Below are positions 46,130-56,659 of a DNA stretch of 64,000 bases, piece by piece. The stretch covers positions 744,001 through 808,000 of the forward strand of contig JPHH03000007.1 of the NCBI GenBank assembly GCA_000750105.3. Reading direction: 5' to 3'. The notes beneath the pieces are model-generated. The model made no database searches and was not told the DNA's origin. It was given only the letters and a program-made list of their open reading frames with translations. This stretch comes from Tolypocladium sp. Sup5 PDA-1. Lineage: Eukaryota > Ascomycota > Sordariomycetes > Hypocreales > Ophiocordycipitaceae. The position numbers and the translations under genes are program-made. Position 1 is the stretch's first letter; each line of letters opens with the position of its first letter.

Positions 46130-47449
46130 CTAGATCTCGGTCTTCTCCAGCTTCTTGGCCAACTCCTCAACCTCCTTGTCCTTGAGCTGGACGACGGGCT
46201 CCTCCTGGGCCTCCTCAGCCTCTTTGATGAGCTTCTCTGCTCTCTCCTCAGGCTCGATCTCCTCCTCCTCCTCCTCCTCCTCTTCCTCCTCCTCCTCACT
46301 CTCCTCTTCCTCGAGGTCGCTGAGGCTATCAACGCCCCAGTCGTCCTCGATGACCAAGTCGCCAGCGCGGTTCTCCTTGCGCGTCTCCAGGAGCTCCTGC
46401 AGGGTCAGGATTGAGTCATCATCCTCCGAGAACTTGTTGCCATTCAGCTCGATTCGCTTCAGTGCCGGCAGGCCATTCCTGGCAGCGCCGGCAAAGCCCT
46501 GGACGCCCGCAGCCGTAATATCGTTGTACTGCAAGCGCAGAATCTCAAGGTTCTCGTTGTTCCCCCGCGCAAGGGCACCAGCGAGCAGGACGCCACCCTT
46601 TGCGCCGAGCAGGGAGTCGCCGATGCCGAGCTCGCGTATCCACGTCCAGGTCGGGACCACCTTTGCAAGGGCCTTGGCTCCCACGAGCGTGAACGTGTTG
46701 TCTTGCAGATCAAGGACTCTCAACTCGGTGGCGTGGTTCAGACCCTCGCTCAGAAGGTGGGAGATACCCTCCTGCCGGATGCCGTTCTGAACCATCTTGA
46801 TCTCCTTGACCTTGTTGTGCAAGCTAAACGTCTTTGCCCACGCCGTCATGCTGCCATTTTCCAGTCGGTTTCGTCCGCAGATGACGGTCTCCAAGTCAGG
46901 GACCTCCTTTCCGTCCTTTCTGGCGGCCTCCTTCTTGGCATGCAGCTCAGACAGCGAATCGGCAATGAGAATGCCAGCATGCGGGCCGAGGCCGTTGTTG
47001 TTGAGGTACAGGTGCTGCAGGGGGACGTGGGCGGCAAGGAAAACCACCAAAGGCGCTTGCGTGTTGAGGCCAAAGGCATTATCGTTCAGGTTGATGGTAT
47101 TGAGTTTCGGCAGGTTGAGCATAGAGGTGAGGAGATGGGAGAGGGCCTCGGGGATCTCTGCCAAGAGCCGTCCGGTGAAGATGTCGGCAAGATTGGCAAC
47201 CTGTGTGGTGGTGTGTAAACAGCTTGATCACGCCAAGAGGTCTGAACGCGCCCTTACCTTGAGGTTCTTCTTGGTGGCCAGGACCTCGCCGAGCAGCTTG
47301 CACGCCTCGACACCCAGGGTGTTTCCCAGCAAATGGACCTCCTCGATGTCGTTGGCACGGAGAGGCGCAATATGGGCTTCGACATCCGCGGCGGTGTCGA
47401 GCTTGAGACCCTTCCCCTCGAGGGAGAAGACCTTGCTGGCGTCGGCCAT
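46130..47449 (-). CDS. rna1: Ran GTPase-activating protein RNA1 (RanGAP), 420 aa
   Basis: Cytosolic GTPase-activating protein for Ran/Gsp1, maintaining the gradient that drives nuclear transport. Two exons, 47449-47258 and 47200-46130 (57-nt intron at LK|VA). Leucine-rich repeats of the RanGAP type are clear: EEVHLLGNTLGVEACKLLGEVL, then LNTINLNDNAFG, LQHLYLNNNGLGPHAG, VICGRNRLENGSM (containing the region of the catalytic arginine in RNA1 proteins), IKMVQNGIRQEG and LRLQYNDITAAG. The C-terminus has a long poly-Glu stretch (about 345-365) and a charged tail, as in Rna1. It is head to head with CYT1, 498 nt apart. Confidence 0.96.
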
Positions 47450-47947
47450 TATGATGAGCAGAGCAAGGTAGCCGTGAGAGCTGCAAGTGATACAAAGACG
47501 ACAGGTCCTCGGGAGGCTGCAGCGACGCAGACGCAGACGCAGACGCAGACTGTGTTGTTATTCTGCAGTGGGATGAGATGGTGGGGGCGGGGCGACGAGG
47601 AAGAATAATACCATCAGGCCTCTCAAGCCTCTGGCAAGCAGGATATTGCCAGGGGCAGCGCATCCGTCCAGGCGGTGAGCGACCAGGGATGTGGCACTCC
47701 TACAAGTTGGGTTGTGCTTAGGTAATGCATCACGGCACCGTTGCGGCCTGGGTGCCTCGACATTCGAGCTTCACGTGACTCGAACCAATCAGCGTCGGCC
47801 CATTTCGGAACGCTGGATTTTCTCTCGATACCAATGACCTCCTGCTGAGCCTTTTCGCCCTCCGACCTCGAGATCGACCCCCCCCTCCCCATCGCCGTCT
47901 CATCCTGATTGCGGCTCTCCCTGCGGCCACGGTATAGCTTGCCAATT
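47450..47947. promoter_or_regulatory. Bidirectional upstream region, RNA1 / CYT1
   Basis: 498 nt between divergent start codons, including a GACGCA hexamer repeat (47524-47550, about 4.5 units) close to the RNA1 side. No TATA box recognised. Confidence 0.55.
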
Positions 47948-49250
47948 ATGCTGGCAAGGTCCTGCTTGCGCTCGACGCGCACCCTCAATGGGCTGCGAAA
48001 TGGCGCGACCACCATCTCGAAGGTATGGACACCACGGGCTCATGCTTCCGCAGCTCCCCGTTTGCCGAGGGAACAACACCACCCACCCCGACCCGCCGAA
48101 ACCACGCCAATTGCATCGTGATGCCATCAGATATCGATACAGTCAATGCTGACAATGTTTTGCGTCTAGCGCGCGGCCTCGACGAGCTCGGGTGCTGCCG
48201 GCGAAGCCTCCCCGGCACGATTGAACTTCGCCGCCATCGCCTCGACCACCGTCGCCGCCGGCTCCATTGCCTGGTACTACCATCTCTACGGGCCGGTCGC
48301 TCATGCGGCGACGCCCGCTGACGAGGGGTACGTGATCCTGCGGCCCCAGGAGGAGAAGCTATCTGGGAGGAGTCGATTGTGCTCCTGTGCGGCATAAACC
48401 GCGGCACCAGCTCGGCAGTTTACTTGGGGCGAATCGCTAACCATCCGTTCACAGCCTGCACGCCACTCACTACCCCTGGGTTCACCAGCAGTGGTTCAAG
48501 ACCTTTGACCACCAGGCGTAAGATGGCGACACCCCCAATTGATGCAACCCGGACACCGATTGCTCACTCTTGACTAGTCTTCGCCGAGGTTTCCAGGTCT
48601 ACCAGGAGGTGTGCGCAAGCTGCCACTCCCTGGACCGAATTCCCTACCGAGAGCTGGTCGGCAGCGTCTTGACTGTCGACGAGGCCAAGGAGCTGGCCGA
48701 GGCGAACGAGTACCCTGGCGAGCCGGATGAGCAGGGTGAGATCCAGATGCGCCCCGGAAAGCTTGCCGACTACATCCCCGCCCCCTACAAGAACGAGGAG
48801 GCTGCCCGATTCGCCAACAACGGTGCTCTGCCCCCGGATCTGAGCTTGATTGTCAAGGCCCGCCACGGTGGCTGCGACTACATCTTCAGCTTGTTGACTG
48901 GTTACCCTGAGGAGCCTCCCGCTGGCGCCCAGGTCGCCCCCGGCATGAACTTCAACCCCTACTTCCCCGGCACCGGTATCGGTATGGCTCGTGTTCTCTA
49001 CGACGGTCTTGTCGAGTACGAGGATGGCACCCCCGCTTCGACTTCGCAGATGGCCAAGGATGTGGTCGAGTTCCTCAACTGGGCCGCCGAGCCCGAGATG
49101 GATGACCGCAAGAAGATGGGAATGAAGGTGCTGGTTGTGACGTCGGCCCTGTGGGCCATGAGCGTCTGGGTTAAGCGATACAAGTGGGCATGGCTGAAGT
49201 CGAGAAAGATTGCCTACGACCCTCCCCGGGAGACCAAGGTCCGCCGCTAA
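47948..49250 (+). CDS. cyt1: Cytochrome c1, mitochondrial (complex III), 322 aa
   Basis: Haem subunit of the cytochrome bc1 complex, passing electrons from the Rieske protein to cytochrome c. Four exons: 47948-48022, 48170-48327, 48455-48517 and 48578-49250. A bipartite presequence is visible: basic first exon (MLARSCLRSTRTLNGLRNG) and a hydrophobic sorting segment (NFAAIASTTVAAGSIAWYYH) for the intermembrane space. The mature domain starts near LHATHYPWVHQQW. Haem c binding is by C111-x2-C114-H115 (VCASCH); the axial Met region is seen around PGTGIGM. A C-terminal membrane anchor (VLVVTSALWAMSVWVKRY) is followed by a basic matrix tail. All elements of the family are intact. Confidence 0.97.
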
Positions 49251-50059
49251 AGGGGCTTTTTTGCGCCTCGAATGTATACTAGTCTCCCCCCTAGAGCAGC
49301 TCCTTTGTTGGCGGAGGCGGGTAGAACGGAGGGTTGGTGTTGAAAAAGAGGGATGGTGGATGGTAGAGTGTAAATCAGATGAACCATTTCAATACCTTAC
49401 TTTGTTGCTTGCAAGCATGCCTGGCTCAGCTCGCTCTACTTACTGGGTTACGATTGCAGCGCCAGTTGGCGATGCGTATAGGAAGCCTTGCGAGTATCAT
49501 GATGCCTGGTGCCGCACATTAGGGCTCTAGGGGCGTCCTGTTCAGCTCAGTTCCTTGACAATACATGGCATGATGCCAAGCAAGTGGATGGCTGGATGCT
49601 CTTCACCAGCATCAATATCAGGTTGGAACGGGAAACTCACTCCACTGGAACATGCCGTCCGTTGGCCGACCTTGGCAACTTGGCCCCTGTAAACCCACTA
49701 GCACGGGTGCCTAGCCCGCTGGGGAAGGCGCCGTGCAGGCGGAGAAATCGCGCTCGTCCAGTGAAACGGGGGCGCATCAACAGTCAGCCGACCGCCGGAC
49801 CAAACAAACGCCAGTCCAGCCAGCCTGCATTGATACCCAGCTGACCCAGCTGAATTGCGACTCCAGGGTGAACCTCTGTGGTCCAACCTCCAACAGCTTC
49901 CCGTCTCCTCGCATCGCCTTGCACCTCTTTGCGGCTGTATCCCGACATGCAAAGTATTTGATCGCTCAGGCAGTCTTTTCCCCCGAACCTCCCTCGCCTA
50001 GCCGGAGAGAAACCTGTTTGAATAGAGGATTCCGCCCGAACACCTGCCGGGGCGCCACG
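49251..50059. other. Intergenic region
   Basis: About 800 nt with no supportable gene. The last 300 nt stay open in the frame of the next gene, so a longer N-terminus there cannot be excluded. Confidence 0.5.
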
Positions 50060-50791
50060 ATGCCGTTCGTTGGCGGCCGTGGCGACGACGGCGTCCACCC
50101 GGGTCGGAAGCGAAGATGGGAGGACGACGAGGGCGGCGTCTACCGACTGTACAGCCCAGAGAAGCAAGCCGACTTCTACGTCTTGAACCAGCCCCAGGAG
50201 CTGCCGCCGCGGAAGATATTGCCACTGTCGAAACGGGCTAGGATCACGGACGACGAGGTGCATTTTCACAGCGACCTGGTACCGACACACCGCCGCAGGC
50301 CGTCGCAGCAGAAGGTTCTCCAGGACCAGCCTGACCTCGGAAACAGGGTGCCTACGCGACTCAGCGGCGCTCTGCTTACGCCTTGCCACATCTGCCACCG
50401 CAAGCCGACCAAGAAATCCGACCTCGACTCGTTCGCCGAGTGCCAGGGCTGCGGAGAGCGAACGTGCTTTGTCTGCATCAGAGAGTGCCAGGGATGGAAC
50501 GCCGATGAGGGAGTGGAGGTGCTGTCAGAGCAGGAGGTGCTGTCGCGGTCGTTTCACATGGATGACGTCGACGATATGCCTCAGGACCAACCACAACCAC
50601 CACCACCACCACCACCACCACAACACGACGACCGCCACGAAGTACAATATGGGAACAAGGGACAAAAGGACGGCAAGGGATGGGACGCGTGTGGCCACCG
50701 CGCCGTGGTCTGCAGCCGCTGCTGCATCGAAAAGGGGCGACAAGGAGAGGTCGTCTGCCTGGGATGCCTGTCTGGGATGCCAGGCGCTTGA
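50060..50791 (+). CDS. Cys-rich, probably zinc-binding fungal protein, 243 aa
   Basis: Single exon, start at 50060 (MPFVGGRGDDG). The N-terminal 100 residues are basic and charged (RKRRWEDDEGG, KRARI). Cysteines then occur as paired CxxC knuckles: C109/C112, C128/C131, C136/C139, then after a 65-residue acidic and poly-Pro linker (about 145-210), C211-x-H213, C218/C221 and C233/C236. The order resembles a cross-brace RING/PHD/FYVE-like fold whose two halves are split by an insertion. I do not recognise a named family. The poly-Pro run is encoded by a CCA repeat (about 50609-50630). An earlier in-frame ATG at 49733 would add 109 residues of non-conserved-looking sequence, so the shorter start is preferred. 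Confidence 0.75.
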   Translation: MPFVGGRGDDGVHPGRKRRWEDDEGGVYRLYSPEKQADFYVLNQPQELPPRKILPLSKRARITDDEVHFHSDLVPTHRRRPSQQKVLQDQPDLGNRVPTRLSGALLTPCHICHRKPTKKSDLDSFAECQGCGERTCFVCIRECQGWNADEGVEVLSEQEVLSRSFHMDDVDDMPQDQPQPPPPPPPPQHDDRHEVQYGNKGQKDGKGWDACGHRAVVCSRCCIEKGRQGEVVCLGCLSGMPGA

Positions 50792-51311
50792 CACGACTGG
50801 AAGCCATCACGAGACGGACTTTAATGACCGATGACAACGTATACCATTCATGGGGGCTCTCTGGATGGGAGGCCCTTGCGCATATAGGGCTTGCTTGGCT
50901 TTCGATGCATCGCCGGAGACACCATGCATCGCGGGTTGTTTTGGGACTGGGAGTTGGGACATTCTTATTCGCGATGGACACGACGATGGGCATTTCGGGC
51001 TTTGTAGTATAGATAGAGTACCTACGGCATCCTACTTTTACCGCGCATCGCAAGGCGTGCAGCTATGGCATGGAAAGAAACTTCAGGAGCATTCATTTTA
51101 CATCTGTATCCCTCCGCTCTCGCGTTGGCATCTCATGTTGTCGCACGTGCCATGCATTCCCGTCAAGGCCCCGTCTGAGATGACGATACCGTCAACGCCG
51201 GCTTCTATTTTCTCTGCTGCAGCAAGCTACCTATAAACGACGCGCATCTAGAAGCCCACATCCAAGCCCTGCCATACTCGTACACCGGCTTAAAGTACAC
51301 AAACGGCCACT
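50792..51311. other. Convergent intergenic spacer
   Basis: About 520 nt between converging genes; no supportable feature. Confidence 0.6.
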
Positions 51312-52786
51312 CTAGTTGTACTGCATGTACGTCGCTGTCGAGTTGAACTTGAGGTTGCCCTTGATAACCTTGTCCACGGCGCTCAAAAAGTCCTTCTCAG
51401 TCGCCAACTTTCTCCGCGCCCGTATGGCGAACATGCCTGCCTCGGTGCACACACTCCTCAGCTCGGCGCCGGTGGCGTTGGGGCAGAGACGCGAGATGAG
51501 CTCCCATCGGATGTCTCGCTCGACCGACATGCTCTTTGCGTGGATGCGCAGGATGTTGGCTCGTCCCTCGAGGTCGGGGAGGGAGAACTCGATCTTTCGG
51601 TCGATACGGCCCGGTCGCATCAGGGCGGGATCCAGCGTCGATGGTCTGTTGGTCGCGAACATGACCTTGATGTTTCCTCGAGCATCGAATCCGTCCAGCT
51701 GCGTGATAAGCTCCAACATGGTTCGTTGGACTTCGTTGTCGCCGCCGGCACCGTCGTCGAATCGGGCACCACCAACGGCATCAATTTCGTCGAAGAAGAT
51801 GATGCAGGCCTTCTTCGTCCGGGCCATCTCAAACAGCTCGCGAACCATCCTGGCTCCTTCGCCGACGTACTTCTGAACCAGCTCGCTGCCAATGACTCGG
51901 ATAAACGTGGCGTCCGTCCTGTTTGCCACTGCTCGAGCGCAGAGCGTCTTGCCGGTACCGGGCGGTCCGTAGAGCAGCGCACCCTTCGGCGGGTCGATGC
52001 CGAGGTTGACGAACCGTTCCGGGGACAGCAGAGGCATCTCCACGACTTCCCTCAGCTTCTCGACCTGCTCCTTGCAACCTCCGACATCGCCGTACGTGAC
52101 ATCCGGCTTCTCCTCGACGGTCATCATGGTGACGCTTGCGTCGATCTTCGGCGGCAGGGGCAGCATGATCTGGTACTTGTTGCGGTCCACGCCAACTCGC
52201 ATGCCCTCCTCGATATCCGTAGGGCTGACGCGGTCCCCGAGTTGCACGACAAACTTGGCGATCTGCTTGACGTTGATGACATACTTCTTCTTCGACTCGT
52301 CGCCCTTCTCATCTTCGATGATCTTTGTACACCGTGCCACCTGGAAAGGCTGCTCCTCGGACATTCGTTGACGGTCGGCGGCGACATCCCACAGATGCGG
52401 CGGTGCTAGACCAGTGTCGGATTCCTGTGTCCTGTTAGACGAGTTCAGAGGCGGAGGGATTGCCATCGTACTTTGACACCAATCTTCTCATCTACACTTT
52501 GTTGCTTCTCCTTGATCTGCTTCTCCAGCTTCTTTATCGACTGACCGTACGGCGCGGCGCCGTACGTCTTGAGGACCTGGATATCCCTGGCGGCGGATTA
52601 GCTGCCACGTTTCGCATCGCGGGTTACACTTCACACGTACTCATCTGTCAGAGGCGTAATCTTCTTCTCCTCTACCTCGTCATCGGCGAAGTTCTTCTGG
52701 TACTTCTCCCAGCTTTGACCGGTCGCGGAAGGCTGGGCGGGTTAGCCACGAGGCTGGGGGCGTTTGGTCACGAGGAAGCTCACCAT
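51312..52786 (-). CDS. rpt1: 26S proteasome regulatory particle ATPase RPT1, 440 aa
   Basis: AAA+ ATPase of the 19S base ring that unfolds substrates and opens the 20S gate. Exons: 52786-52784 (the ATG alone), 52732-52641, 52586-52472 and 52424-51312. The joined N-terminus reads MPSATGQSWEKYQKNF, then LTDEDIQVLKTYGAAPYG, a coiled coil (SIKKLEKQIKEKQQ) and ESDTGLAPPHLWD, which identifies RPT1 rather than other RPTs. Walker A GPPGTGKT is at 223-230 and Walker B (CIIFFDEID) at about 277-285, with the SRH around RPGRIDRKIEF. The C-terminus ends TYMQYN. The alternative frame start at 52466 falls inside an intron and is not real. It is head to head with CCT4. Confidence 0.96.
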
Positions 52787-53266
52787 GGTGGAATCCGCGG
52801 ACTAGGCGCGTTGCCGACGAGTCTGAGTGGTTCAGAGGCCTGGCACAGGTCGCTCGAGAAGAGTTCGAAAGAAGGCGAAGAGTGTTTGATCGGTTCTGTC
52901 GGGGGGAGGAGATGGAGGCTCGTCGTGTGCTGCAGTACGAGTATGGTGACGCTGAAGGCAATGGAAGCATTCCGTAACTCAGTTAGTTGCCTTGAGCTCG
53001 GTGCACGGGCCAGCCACAGCGAGGCTCCCTGGCGCTAAACCCCCTTGGGCTCCGCTGCGTTGGAGGGTGCTGGCACAATCGGAGCAAGGATAATCTGCTG
53101 GCCCGGACCAAAATTTCTGGATGCTAATGGCGGAGTAGGGCAGAAGGTGGGATACCAGACCTCAACCAGGCTGCCAGGAACACCGCGACTCACTCAACGT
53201 CTCTGCACCAACGCGGCGTCAACCAGAGAAGCCGAGCAACGCGGGACTCAGAGAAACGCCGAAACC
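52787..53266. promoter_or_regulatory. Bidirectional upstream region, RPT1 / CCT4
   Basis: 480 nt between the start codons of a proteasome ATPase gene and a chaperonin gene. No TATA box is evident; a TACGAGTA-type motif (about 52935-52945) is present. Confidence 0.55.
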
Positions 53267-55030
53267 ATGTCTGCTTCAGCCGTGCCCATGGGCCAGTCCC
53301 AGAATGCCACCTTCCGGGTATGAGGAGCTGCCTTCAAGCTCTTGCGTGCCCCGCTAACAGCTCGCAGGATAAGGAGAAGCCCATGGCCGTCCGGTCCTCC
53401 AACATCGTCGCCGCCAGAGGTGCGAGCCAAACGCCGAATACCCTCGTATCATACATTCACTGACAATCATGAAGCTGTCGCCGATGCGATCCGAACGTCC
53501 CTGGGACCTCGAGGCATGGACAAGATGATTCGAAGCGGCAAGGGGGAGACCATCATCACCAACGACGGACACACCATGCTCAAGAGCATGTCGGTCATGC
53601 ACCCGACGGCAAAGATGCTGGTCAACGTGGCTGGTGCTCAGGATATTGAGGCTGGTGACGGAACGACCTCGGTCGTCGTCATCTGCGGAAGCTTGCTTGG
53701 AGCTGCCGACAAGCTGCTGTCCAAGGGCATCCACCCCTCAGTCATCTCCGAGGCCTTCCAAAGAGCAGCAGCTGCGGCTGTCGAGGTTCTGCACGACATG
53801 TCCCAACCAATCACCCTGAGTGATACCGCGTCGCTCCTGCAGGCCGCCAACACCTCGCTGTCATCCAAGATCGTGTCGCAGTACTCGAACCTTCTGGGCC
53901 CCATGGCCGTCAACTCTGTTACCAAGACCATCGATCTTAAGAACGCAGACAACGTGGATCTGAAGAACATCCGCATCATCAAGAAGGTGGGAGGGACAAT
54001 CGAGGACAGCGAGCTGGTCGATGGCCTAGTCCTCAACCAGCCGGTTCTGAAGAACGCCGGTGGACCGGTGAGGATGGAGAAGGCGCGCATTGGCCTGATT
54101 CAGTTCCAACTGAGCCCGCCCAAGCCAGACGTGAGTGTCAACCTTCGGAAGTGAAGTTCCTGTGAGCATGTACTAACAGTTGCCCAGATGGAGAATACGA
54201 TCCAGGTCAACGACTACCGGCAAATGGACAAGATAGTCAAGGAGGAGCGGCTATACCTCCTGAACATGGCCAAGAAGATCAAGAAGGCCAAGTGCAACGT
54301 GCTGCTGATCCAAAAGTCCATCCTGCGCGACGCCGTCAACGACCTTTCCCTGCATTTCTTGGCCAAGCTCGGCATCCTCGCCATCAAGGACATTGAGCGC
54401 GACGAGGTGGAGTTTATCTGCAAGTCGACCGGGTGCAAGCCGATTGCCGACGTTGATTCCTTCACTGAGGACAAGCTGGGCTCGGCGGACCTGGTGGAGG
54501 AAGTGCACTCCTCTGGTGCACGGATGGTCAAGGTCACTGGGGCTAAGGCGACCGGCAAGACGGTTTCCGTGGTGGTGCGTGGTGCCAACTCATTGATTTT
54601 GGAGGAAGCCGAGCGGAGCTTGCACGACGCCCTTTGCGTTGTCCGCTGCCTCGTCAAGAAGAAGGCCCTGATTGCTGGTGGTGGCGCTGCCGAGATCGAG
54701 ATCGCGGCTCAGCTGTCCAAGCAGGCGCGAAGCTTGACTGGCACAGAGGCAATCTGCTGGAAGGCATTCGCGGACGCCATGGAGGTGATTCCCACGACCC
54801 TGGCGGAGAACGCCGGCCTGAACAGCATCAAGGTGGTCACGGACCTGAGGCACCGGCACGAGATGGGGGAGAAGAACGCCGGCGTCAGCATCAAGTCTGG
54901 TGGAGTCAACACCAACATTTCCAAGGAGAACGTGCTGCAGCCGCTGCTGGTGAGCACAAGCGCGATTGAGCTGGCGGCGGAGACGGTCAAGATGATTTTG
55001 AGGATAGACGACATCGCCCTGACGAGATAG
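53267..55030 (+). CDS. cct4: T-complex protein 1 subunit delta (CCT4), 533 aa
   Basis: Subunit of the cytosolic TRiC/CCT chaperonin that folds actin and tubulin. Four exons: 53267-53317, 53368-53419, 53475-54130 and 54188-55030. The delta-specific start NATFRDKEKPMAVRSSNI is assembled from three exons, then VADAIRTSLGPRGMDKMI and the ATP-binding GDGTTS (95-100) follow. Apical-domain sequence GLIQFQLSPPKPDMENTIQV crosses the last intron. The equatorial C-terminal half has CNVLLIQKSILRDAV, RCLVKKKALIAGGGAAEIE and FADAMEVIPTTLAENAG, and ends RIDDIALTR. Length and order match the family with no gaps. Confidence 0.96.
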
Positions 55031-55515
55031 AGTACCAACGCTTGGCAGGATGATGTATGATAATACCAAAAGAATAAAGGGGGCATCCAAGGTACGATAC
55101 CAGAACATGGCGTGAACGGTGATGCTGGTGTCCTGCTCGTGTGAAGTTACCTTCCTTGGGTGAGGAGAGTGTGGAGCGTCTGGTACTTGGGCAAGAGCAC
55201 TTGGGCAAGAGCACTTGGCGTCCTTCGCTGCTTCCTACACCGCATTGCACGACATCAGCCCGAGGTGAGCTGCTTCCCCTTTGGTTTCAGGCTACACCGC
55301 ACTTCCCCCTTCCAGTGTCTCGTGCTCTTTCTGCCGCCAGCGTGCCTTGAGATCTACCTACCCCATTTTCGTCCATTGTTCCTTCAACTTCATGGCCTTG
55401 TCACCTCTGCCACCTGCAAACTACACTTCGACATGACCAAGTGAAGGAGGATCCCATACCTCTTGCAAACGCATCCCACGCCCTTGCAGCCGTGCAAAGA
55501 TACTGTGCTCTCACA
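55031..55515. other. Intergenic region and leader with two overlapping uORFs
   Basis: Between CCT4 and the small coiled-coil gene. No separate gene is seen. Two short upstream ORFs (55392-55436 and 55433-55444) lie near its 3' end. Confidence 0.6.
55392..55444 (+). other. Two overlapping upstream ORFs (ATGA overlap)
   Basis: The first uORF encodes 14 codons and stops at 55434-55436; the second (M-T-K-stop) starts at 55433, sharing the sequence ATGA with that stop. The main start codon is 72 nt further on, with no other ATG between. Whether they are in the transcript depends on the unknown start site. Confidence 0.5.
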
Positions 55516-56049
55516 ATGGCTCAAGACCGCGAATCCGTCATTTCCGACGATGGCCCTGACCCCATGGACTCGGCGATGGAGCACCACCAGCGCATGCTGA
55601 AGGTAGAGCAGTCCTCCGAGCCAGCTCATGACCCTGACCCGTGGAACTGACATGCTCCACAGCTGCAACAACAGCGTGCCAGGCGCATCAATGCTGTGAA
55701 CGCTGTATATGAGGCGGCTGTGGTGGACTTGAAGGTCCGCGTTCTCGCGTACCACAAGGAGATGCAGCGGAAGAGGTAACCACCGGCGCCCAGCTCCGAG
55801 CGGAACTGGAAGTGCTGACATGGCTGTCACAGGGAGCAGAGCCGAGCATACCGCATCATGAAGATGCTGCAAAACCATGAACGGCGGCAAGAGATTGAGG
55901 CAGAGATGATGGAGCGTACTCTGAAGATGCACGCGGCCTTCCGGATTGTCGAGGACGCGATGATGACGGGGTACCGCGGACGGGAGACGGATGCCAAGTC
56001 GTCATCTGCAGAGGCACAGGCGGGCATTCCGGGAGATGGTGAGCTGTGA
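55516..56049 (+). CDS. Small charged coiled-coil protein of unknown function, 138 aa
   Basis: Three exons: 55516-55602, 55663-55775 and 55833-56049, joined at GTAGAG...CACAG and GTAACC...CACAG introns. The N-terminus is acidic (MAQDRESVISDDGPD). From about residue 20 to 110 the sequence is almost entirely helical and highly charged (EHHQRMLKLQQQRARRINAV, then KVRVLAYHKEMQRKRREQSR and NHERRQEIEAEMMERTLKM), with heptad spacing of hydrophobic residues that suggests a coiled coil. No catalytic motif, signal peptide or membrane segment. I do not recognise the family; it could be a small subunit of a larger complex. The frame is kept across both introns, which supports the gene model. Confidence 0.72.
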
Positions 56050-56287
56050 GGAGCTGTGAGGAGGGCGACTCATCCTCGACACAGTGTGCGACGAAGCATG
56101 TCGGCTTTGATCTCGGTTATTGCAAACCATAGGCAATGTGCAGTTTATACCACCAAGCATTCACAATCTGCCGGCGGCACATGGATTGGCGTGAAAAGGA
56201 GAGGGTATCCTGTATTTCCCGAGAGCTCCGTCTATATTTTAATCACAATATTATACACAGCTCGTTCGGCTGGACCGGCCCTCCATC

Positions 56288-56659
56288 TCATACCTTGTAG
56301 CCGAAGCCGAGCATGCAGGTCTTGTACTGGTCCACGAGCGACTTGCAGTCGGCGGCCGGGTCTTTGGCGGCCGAGAACAGCATGCACTCGTCTCGCTTTG
56401 ACTTTTCGTCCTTGCATACGCAGCAGGGCTGTGGTGTGGACGTCAGCGCGACGGTGCGACGGTTCAAAAGCTGGCAGCATCGTCTGGTGCTTCGAGGCGC
56501 AACTTACCTTGGGCTTGGAAGTGCTGTCCGATGCTGCCGTCGAGGGTGCCGTCGAGGCAACAGCTGGCGCAGGCGCCGCGGCTGGGAGCTTGTGTCAGCA
56601 GGGCCACCAGTTCCAGATGAAGGGATTGACGTACGGAAGGCTGCGGTTTTGGCGTCCAT
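56288..56659 (-). CDS. cox17: Cytochrome c oxidase copper chaperone COX17, 79 aa
   Basis: Delivers Cu(I) to Sco1 and Cox11 in the mitochondrial intermembrane space for assembly of complex IV. Three exons: 56659-56635 (25 nt), 56581-56508 and 56428-56288. The first acceptor at 56582 was chosen because it alone keeps the frame. The Ala/Pro/Ser-rich N-terminus is followed by KPCCVCKDEKSKRDEC: the copper-binding C35-C36 pair and two CX9C motifs, C38-x9-C48 and C61-x9-C71, that import via Mia40. It ends MLGFGYKV. Residue spacing matches Cox17 exactly. The gene is invisible in single long frames because each exon is short. Confidence 0.95.

Noticed and set aside
42750..52952. Shared GGTGACG heptamer upstream of PRE10 and RPT1
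   Set aside because: A 7-mer shared between two roughly 500-nt regions is expected by chance many times over.
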